This document shows, piece after piece, positions 5,911-10,972 of a stretch of 10,972 nucleotides of DNA. The position numbers and the translations under genes were made by a program. The notes under the pieces are model-generated. The model ran no database searches and had not been told where the DNA came from. It worked only from the letters and a program-made list of their open reading frames with translations. The stretch comes from JAEZDP01 sp044508265 (GTDB lineage: Bacteria; Acidobacteriota; Vicinamibacteria; Vicinamibacterales; Vicinamibacteraceae). The DNA is taken from the NCBI GenBank assembly GCA_044508265.1, contig JBIQIB010000132.1, positions 1 through 10,972 on the forward strand. The letters are read 5' to 3'. Within the stretch, counting starts at the first letter, position 1. The number at the start of each line of letters is the position of its first letter.

Positions 5911-7857
5911 ATGACGCACGCCGCACTCGACCTGGGCGACGCGTCCATCTTCGACCTTCAGACGGCGGCCCCCGGACCCGGCGGCCGCCTGCCCTTCACC
6001 GCCGACGACCTGACCAGCCGGCCGAGTGGCGACCTCTTCGGCTGGTCGCTCGACGTCGGCATGGGCTGGCCGGCCGACGCGCTCCGGCGTCCCGAGGTGC
6101 TGCTGCTCAGCACGCTCGGCGGCATCCGCGAGCCCGACGGCTCGCCGCTCGCCCTCGGCTACCATACCGGCCACTGGGAAGTCGGCCTGCTGATGCGTGA
6201 GGCCGCGCTGACGTTTCGACAGCACGGCTGGATCCCCTTTGCCGGCTACTGCACCGATCCGTGCGACGGCCGGTCGCAGGGCACGTCCGGCATGTTCGAC
6301 AGCCTGCCGTACCGCAACGACGCGGCCCAGGTGCTCGGACGCCTGATCCGATCGCTGCCGACGCGCCAGGCCGTCGTGGGCGTCGCGACGTGCGACAAGG
6401 GCCTGCCGGCCATGCTCATGGCGCTCGCGGCGGCGGGGCCACTACCCGTCGTCGCCGTGCCGGGCGGCGTGACGCTGCCGCCCGTCCACGGGGAAGACGC
6501 CGGCACCGTGCAGACCATCGGCGCCCGCGTGACACACGGCCTGCTCTCCGTGGAAGAGGCCGCCGCGCTCGGCTGCCGTGCGTGCGCGACACCTGGCGGC
6601 GGCTGCCAGTTCCTGGGGACCGCGGCCTCCGCGCAGGTGGTCGCCGAGGCCATGGGCCTCGCGGTGCCGCACGGCGCGCTGGCGCCGTCGGGGCAGGCGA
6701 TCTGGCTCGACGCGGCCAGGCGTTCGGCGCATGCCGTCCTGACACAGCGCGCCCGGGGCCTCGGCGCCTCGGCCATCGTCACGGCTGCGTCGATTCGTAA
6801 TGCGATGGTGACGCATGCGGCGTTCGGCGGGTCGACGAACCTGCTGCTGCACGTGCCGGCCATCGCCCACGCCGCCGGGCTCTCGCGACCCACGGCCGCC
6901 GACTGGACGGCGGTCAACCGCGCCGTGCCGCGGCTCGTGGACGCGCTGCCGAACGGCCCGCACCCCACCGTCCGCGTGTACCTGGCGGGCGGCGTGCCGG
7001 AAGTGCTGCTGCACCTGCGGCGGCTCGGCCTGCTCGAGACCTCGGCACCGACCTGCACGGGCCTGACGCTCGACGAGGGGCTCGACTGGTGGGAACAGTC
7101 GGAGCGCCGGCAGCGCTGCCGCGCGCGCCTGGCGAGCGAGGGCATCGACCCCGACGCCGTGATCGCCACGCCGGAGGGTGCCCGCCGCCGCGGGCTCTCG
7201 AGCACGGTGTGCTTCGTCACCGGCAACCTCGTGCCCGACGGCGCCGTGATCAAGAGCACCGCGATCGACGCAGGGCTGCTCGACGCCGACGGCGTCTTCC
7301 GGCACGTCGGCCCCGCACGCGTCTTCACCAGCGAGGCCGCGGCCATCGCGGCGCTCAAGCGGCAGGATGACGGACGCTTCCGTCCCGGTGAGGTCCTGGT
7401 GCTGGCCGGCGTCGGCCCGATGGGCACCGGCATGGAGGAGGTGTACCAGGTGACCTCCACGCTGAAGCACATTCCCGAGTACCGCGGCACGCCGCTCATC
7501 ACGGACGCGCGCTTCTCCGGTGTGTCCACGGGACCGTGCATCGGGCATGCAGGTCCCGAGGCGCTGGCGGGCGGGCCGCTCGGCCGCCTCCGCGACGGCG
7601 ACATGGTGCGCATTGTCGTGGAGACGCGTGCCCTCAGGGCGTCGGCCGACGTCGTCACGCGCGACGCGGCAGGGCAGTGGGTGCCGGACGCGTCGCTGCT
7701 GGCAGGCCGTCCGCCTCACGCGGGGCTGGCGCCGCATCCGGATCTGCCGCCGGCGACCCGCCTGTGGGCCGCGCTCCAGGCCGCCAGCGGCGGCACCTGG
7801 GGCGGCTGCGTGTACGATGTGGACACCATCAGCGGGCGTCTCGCGCCCCAGGAGTAG
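5911..7857 (+). CDS. YjhG/YagF-family aldonate (D-xylonate-type) dehydratase
   Basis: Cytoplasmic IlvD/Edd-superfamily Fe-S dehydratase of 648 residues that removes water from a sugar acid to give a 2-keto-3-deoxy acid. It follows E. coli YjhG/YagF (D-xylonate dehydratases, about 655 aa) from end to end: RPSGDLFG near the N-terminus, SDP/TDPCDGRSQGTSGMFDSLP around Cys118, VATCDKGLPA with Cys161, GGGCQFLGTA with Cys232, HAAFGGSTNLLLH, the VIKSTAID motif, GPMGTGMEE, ITDARFSGVSTG and a C-terminal GGTWGGCVYDV. The three cysteines are the expected cluster ligands of the superfamily. There is no signal peptide. The start ATG is 7 bp after the PQQ dehydrogenase stop, with no strong ribosome site, and the next gene begins 19 bp downstream, so co-transcription is likely. 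Its neighbours make sugar acids in the periplasm, which this enzyme could consume after uptake. Family is very sure; xylonate, gluconate or another aldonate cannot be distinguished here. Confidence 0.93.
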   Translation: MTHAALDLGDASIFDLQTAAPGPGGRLPFTADDLTSRPSGDLFGWSLDVGMGWPADALRRPEVLLLSTLGGIREPDGSPLALGYHTGHWEVGLLMREAALTFRQHGWIPFAGYCTDPCDGRSQGTSGMFDSLPYRNDAAQVLGRLIRSLPTRQAVVGVATCDKGLPAMLMALAAAGPLPVVAVPGGVTLPPVHGEDAGTVQTIGARVTHGLLSVEEAAALGCRACATPGGGCQFLGTAASAQVVAEAMGLAVPHGALAPSGQAIWLDAARRSAHAVLTQRARGLGASAIVTAASIRNAMVTHAAFGGSTNLLLHVPAIAHAAGLSRPTAADWTAVNRAVPRLVDALPNGPHPTVRVYLAGGVPEVLLHLRRLGLLETSAPTCTGLTLDEGLDWWEQSERRQRCRARLASEGIDPDAVIATPEGARRRGLSSTVCFVTGNLVPDGAVIKSTAIDAGLLDADGVFRHVGPARVFTSEAAAIAALKRQDDGRFRPGEVLVLAGVGPMGTGMEEVYQVTSTLKHIPEYRGTPLITDARFSGVSTGPCIGHAGPEALAGGPLGRLRDGDMVRIVVETRALRASADVVTRDAAGQWVPDASLLAGRPPHAGLAPHPDLPPATRLWAALQAASGGTWGGCVYDVDTISGRLAPQE

Positions 7858-7876
7858 CTGAACCCGATTCAACGCC

Positions 7877-8998
7877 ATGTCTGACACTGCTTCGTCATCC
7901 CGTCGTGAGTTCCTGCGCGCCACCGGCGCGTCGCTGGCCGCCGCGCCGTTCCTCTCGCCAGCCGCGGCTGCCGCGCAGCAGCGGTCGGGCCCGCCGCCCG
8001 CGAAGACCTTCGGCTACGCGATCGTCGGGCTGGGCGGCCTCTCGCTCAGCGACATCCTCCCCGCGTTCGCGCACACCACGCGCTCGCGCGTGACGGGGCT
8101 CGTGAGCGGCGATCTCGACAAGGCACGCGAGCTGGCCACGCAGTACGGGGTGCCGGAGTCGGGCCTGTACACGTACGACACGTACGACCGCATCGCCGAC
8201 AACCCCGACATCGACGCCGTGTACATCGTGCTGCCGAACAACATGCACGCCGAGTACACCGTCCGCGCGCACAAGGCGGGCAAGCACGTGCTCGTCGAGA
8301 AGCCGATGGCCAACACGGTGCAGGAGTGCGAGCAGATGATCGCCGCGGCGAAGGCCGCCAACCGCAAGCTGTCGGTTGCCTACCGCCTGCGCTACGAGCC
8401 GTATACGCAGACCATGATCAAGATGGCGCGCGGCGGCGAGTTCGGCCGGACGAAGGTGCTGCTGTGCGAGGCGGGTTTCAACATCGGCAACCCGAACCAG
8501 TGGCGGCTCACCAAGGCGATGGGCGGCGGCGGGTCGATGATGGACATCGGCATCTACGCGCTCAACGCGGCGCGCTACCTGGCGGGCGAGGAACCGACCG
8601 AGGTGTTCGCGATGGAGTACTCGACGCCGAACGACCCGCGCTTCAAGGAAGTCGAAGAGACCATCAACTTCCAGTTGCGCTTCCCGAGCGGCATCCTCGC
8701 CAACTGCGTCTCGAGCTACGGGACGCCGCTCAACCGGATCCGCGTGCACCAGGAGAAGGGCTCCTTCGAGATGGAGCCGTTCTACAGCCGGCGCGACCTG
8801 CGCATGCGCGTCTTCCGCGGGAACACGGTGGAGCATCGTCACCTGCGCGAGCCCGATCACTTCGCCGCGATGATGGACCACCTCGCCGAGTGCGCCACCG
8901 AGAACACGGACGTGCTCACCGACGGCGTGGACGGCCTGAACGACATCAAGGTCATCATGGCCTGCTACGAGTCGGTCCGCACCGGCGCCCCCGTCAAN
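7877..8998 (+). CDS. Tat-exported glucose-fructose oxidoreductase-like Gfo/Idh/MocA protein (3' end in gap)
   Basis: NAD(P)-dependent oxidoreductase of the Gfo/Idh/MocA family; 373 residues are readable before the Ns and only the extreme C-terminus seems missing. The start at 7877 opens a classic Tat signal, SSRREFLR (residues 7-14), followed by a hydrophobic Ala-rich stretch and a Pro-rich arm (GPPPAK, 38-43). The Rossmann fold begins YAIVGLGGLS (47-56). The catalytic EKP motif is at 141-143 (Lys142). MMDIGIYALN places Asp223 and Tyr227 with the D-x3-Y spacing of the Asp and Tyr active-site residues of Zymomonas GFOR, where many family members have a His instead. GFOR keeps NADP tightly bound and interconverts glucose and fructose to gluconolactone and sorbitol in the periplasm; a similar role here is plausible, but substrates may differ. 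It lies 19 bp after the dehydratase gene, in the same likely operon. Confidence 0.9.
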
Positions 8999-9097
8999 NN
9001 NNNNNNNNNNNNNNNNNNNNNNNNNNNNNNNNNNNNNNNNNNNNNNNNNNNNNNNNNNNNNNNNNNNNNNNNNNNNNNNNNNNNNNNNNNNNNNNNN
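8998..9097. other. Assembly gap (100 N)
   Basis: Exactly 100 N covering the last codons of the GFOR-like gene and most of the spacer before recQ. The 48 bases from 9098 to the recQ start contain no recognisable family C-terminus in any + frame. Confidence 0.95.
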
Positions 9098-9145
9098 GCG
9101 CGGCGTGCGTTCATCCCACGCGCGTCCGTCAGGCCTGAACAGATC

Positions 9146-10972
9146 GTGACAGCACCCCATCAGCCGACCGCCAGCGCCGCGCCTGCGGGCGAGTCGGCCC
9201 TCGCCGACGTCCTGCGCCGCTACTGGGGCTTCGGCAGCTTCCGACCTCACCAGCACGACGTCATGGAGGCCGTGCTCGCGGAACGCGACTCGCTCCTCGT
9301 GCTGCCGACGGGCGGGGGCAAGTCGCTCTGCTTCCAGGCACCCGCGCTCGTCCGTCCCGGCGTCGCCGTCGTCGTCTCGCCGCTGATCGCGCTGATGAAG
9401 GACCAGGTGGACGGGCTCAACGCCAGCGGCGTCCCGGCGGCCTGCTACAACAGCGCGCTCTCGGACGAGGAGCGGCGTGCCGTCATCCGCGGACTGCGGG
9501 CCGGCGCGTACCGGCTGCTGTACGTCGCGCCCGAGCGTCTCGTGGGCGATGGCGGCGACGCGTTCCTGCAGTTGCTCGCCTCGGTCGGCGTGAGCTTCGT
9601 CGCCATCGACGAAGCGCACTGCATCAGCCAGTGGGGCCACGACTTCCGCCCCGAATACCGGCGGATCGGCCGCGTGCGCGACGTGCTGCCGGACGTGAGC
9701 CTGCATGCGTTCACCGCGACCGCCACTGCGCGGGTCAGGGGCGACATCATCCGTCAGCTCGGGCTGCGCACGCCGCTCGAGGTCGTCGGGTCGTTCGACA
9801 GGCCGAACCTCGTCTACCGCGTGCTCGCCCGGTCGGGACTGAAGCGGCAGATCCTCGACGTGCTGGCGCGGCACCGCGACGAAGCCGGCATCCTCTACTG
9901 CACGTCACGCCGCGAGGTGGACGCGCTGGCGGCGTGGCTGCAGGACGAGGGCGTCCGCGCGATGGCCTACCATGCCGGCCTCACGACCGATGAACGGACG
10001 CGCGCGCAGGAGGCGTTCCTCACCGAGCGGGTGGACGTGATCGTCGCGACGGTGGCGTTCGGCATGGGCATCCATCGGTCGAACGTCCGCTTCGTGCTGC
10101 ACGCGGGTGCACCGCAGTCGCTCGAGCACTACCAGCAGGAGTCGGGGCGTGCGGGACGCGACGGGCTCGAAGCGGAGTGCGTCCTCATCTACTCGTCGGC
10201 CGACTTCCTCCGGTGGCGCACGCTCCTCGAACGCAACGGCGAGCTGACCGACGCGTCCGTCGCGCTGCTGCGCGACATGGAGCGCTACGCGTCGGGCGTC
10301 GGATGCCGGCACCGGCAGCTCGTGAGCTACTTCGGCGAGACGTACCCGCGCGAGTCGTGCGGTGCCTGCGACGTGTGCCTCGGCGAGCTCGAGCTCGTGG
10401 ACGACCCGGTGCTCGTCGCGCGCAAGATCCTCTCGGGCGTCGCCCGCGTGGAGCAGCGCTTCGGCGCGGCGCACGTGACGGCGATGCTGCGCGGACAGGC
10501 GACCGCCGCCGTGACGTCGCGCGGCCACGACACGCTCTCGACGTTCGGGCTGCTGGCGGACTGCTCCGTGGCGGAGGTGCGCGGTTACCTCGATCAGCTC
10601 ACGGCGCGCGGGTTCCTGCGGCAGACGCCCGGCGAGTACCCCGTGCTGCAGCTGACGCCGGAAGGACGCGAGCTCATGCGCAATCCGGCCAGCCAGCCGG
10701 GCCTCACGCTCAGCCGGCCGCCGCAGGTGAAGGCGGGTGAGGGGCGGACGCGTTCGAAGGTCGAGGCCGAGTCGTGGGAGGGCGTCGACAGGGATCTGTT
10801 CGAGGCGCTGCGCGGCGTGCGCAAGGCGCTGGCGAGCGCGCGTGGCGTGCCGCCGTATGTGATCTTCCACGACACGACGCTGCGCGCCATGGCGCGCGAG
10901 CGGCCGACGTCGCTCACGGCCCTGCGCAGCGTCTACGGCGTCGGCGAACGGAAGGCGGCCGACTTCGGCGAG
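9146..10972 (+). CDS. recQ: ATP-dependent DNA helicase RecQ (3' end outside window)
   Basis: 3'-5' superfamily 2 DNA helicase acting in recombination and repair of stalled forks; 609 residues are visible. The start is GTG at 9146: the frame is open back to the gap, but no other ATG, GTG or TTG lies between the gap and the conserved region, so a start hidden in the gap remains possible. Domains in order: helicase core with Walker A LPTGGGKS (53-60), DEAH box (155-158), the RecQ aromatic-rich loop CISQWGHDFRPEY (159-171), FTATAT (189-194) and motif VI QESGRAGRDG (331-340); zinc site with Cys387, Cys405, Cys408 and Cys411 (SCGACDVC); winged-helix RQC domain about 420-520; and the beginning of an HRDC domain from about 545, cut by the window end at YGVGERKAADFGE. 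An oddity is GIHRSNVRFVLHAGAPQS where most RecQ proteins have GIDKxxVRFVIHxxxPKS. No functional link to the sugar genes is apparent. Confidence 0.95.
   Translation, partial: MTAPHQPTASAAPAGESALADVLRRYWGFGSFRPHQHDVMEAVLAERDSLLVLPTGGGKSLCFQAPALVRPGVAVVVSPLIALMKDQVDGLNASGVPAACYNSALSDEERRAVIRGLRAGAYRLLYVAPERLVGDGGDAFLQLLASVGVSFVAIDEAHCISQWGHDFRPEYRRIGRVRDVLPDVSLHAFTATATARVRGDIIRQLGLRTPLEVVGSFDRPNLVYRVLARSGLKRQILDVLARHRDEAGILYCTSRREVDALAAWLQDEGVRAMAYHAGLTTDERTRAQEAFLTERVDVIVATVAFGMGIHRSNVRFVLHAGAPQSLEHYQQESGRAGRDGLEAECVLIYSSADFLRWRTLLERNGELTDASVALLRDMERYASGVGCRHRQLVSYFGETYPRESCGACDVCLGELELVDDPVLVARKILSGVARVEQRFGAAHVTAMLRGQATAAVTSRGHDTLSTFGLLADCSVAEVRGYLDQLTARGFLRQTPGEYPVLQLTPEGRELMRNPASQPGLTLSRPPQVKAGEGRTRSKVEAESWEGVDRDLFEALRGVRKALASARGVPPYVIFHDTTLRAMARERPTSLTALRSVYGVGERKAADFGE

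Noticed and set aside
8326..9138. Alternative + frame of 270 codons across the third gap
   Set aside because: It overlaps the GFOR-like gene, which is open in a different frame from 7877 with clear Tat, Rossmann and EKP motifs; the alternative is Arg/Pro/His-rich without motifs and bridges the Ns.
9098..9145. C-terminal remnant of the GFOR-like gene after the third gap
   Set aside because: None of the three + frames resembles the family C-terminus, and the gap length is unknown, so no frame can be carried across.

Overview
High-GC bacterial DNA (roughly two thirds G+C or more by eye) from a scaffolded draft or metagenome assembly: it contains three runs of exactly 100 N (1780-1879, 4355-4454, 8998-9097), the usual placeholder for gaps of unknown size. 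All recognisable genes are on the + strand. Paired Tat-exported sugar oxidoreductases, a GMC oxidoreductase with a 'gluconate 2-dehydrogenase subunit 3' partner, and a short AT-rich heptamer repeat suggest an environmental heterotroph, perhaps an Acidobacteriota (Vicinamibacteria-like) lineage. That taxonomic guess is inference; there is no rRNA or marker gene here to prove it.

Layout. (1) 1-1780+: end of aguB (N-carbamoylputrescine amidase) overlapping by 4 bp the start of aguA (agmatine deiminase). Together they convert agmatine to putrescine. aguA runs into the first gap before its catalytic cysteine. (2) 1897-4314: a candidate extended -10 promoter, a GMC-family FAD dehydrogenase with a four-cysteine (Fe-S-like) cluster, and 17 bp later a small Tat-signal protein of the gluconate 2-dehydrogenase subunit 3 family. 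This looks like a two-subunit periplasmic sugar or polyol dehydrogenase in which the small subunit carries the large one through the Tat system. (3) 4315-4484: a 7-bp tandem repeat array interrupted by the second gap. (4) 4485 to about 9000: a compact cluster of a cytochrome c / PQQ aldose dehydrogenase fusion, a YjhG/YagF-type aldonate dehydratase, and a Tat-exported glucose-fructose oxidoreductase-like protein (7877 to the third gap). (5) 9146-end: RecQ helicase, truncated by the window edge in its HRDC domain.

Regions 2 and 4 together read as an oxidative sugar-acid route. Periplasmic enzymes oxidise aldoses to lactones or aldonates, passing electrons to cytochrome c or to a bound nicotinamide cofactor, and a cytoplasmic Fe-S dehydratase turns the aldonate into a 2-keto-3-deoxy acid. 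Substrates cannot be fixed from sequence. The lactonase, KDG-type aldolase and transporter that would complete the path are not in this window. I found no CRISPR array, insertion sequence, tRNA, rRNA, or clearly undescribed system. The best leads are the repeat array at the gap, the cysteine cluster in the GMC enzyme with no partner cytochrome beside it, and the unusual grouping of sugar oxidoreductases around a YjhG dehydratase.
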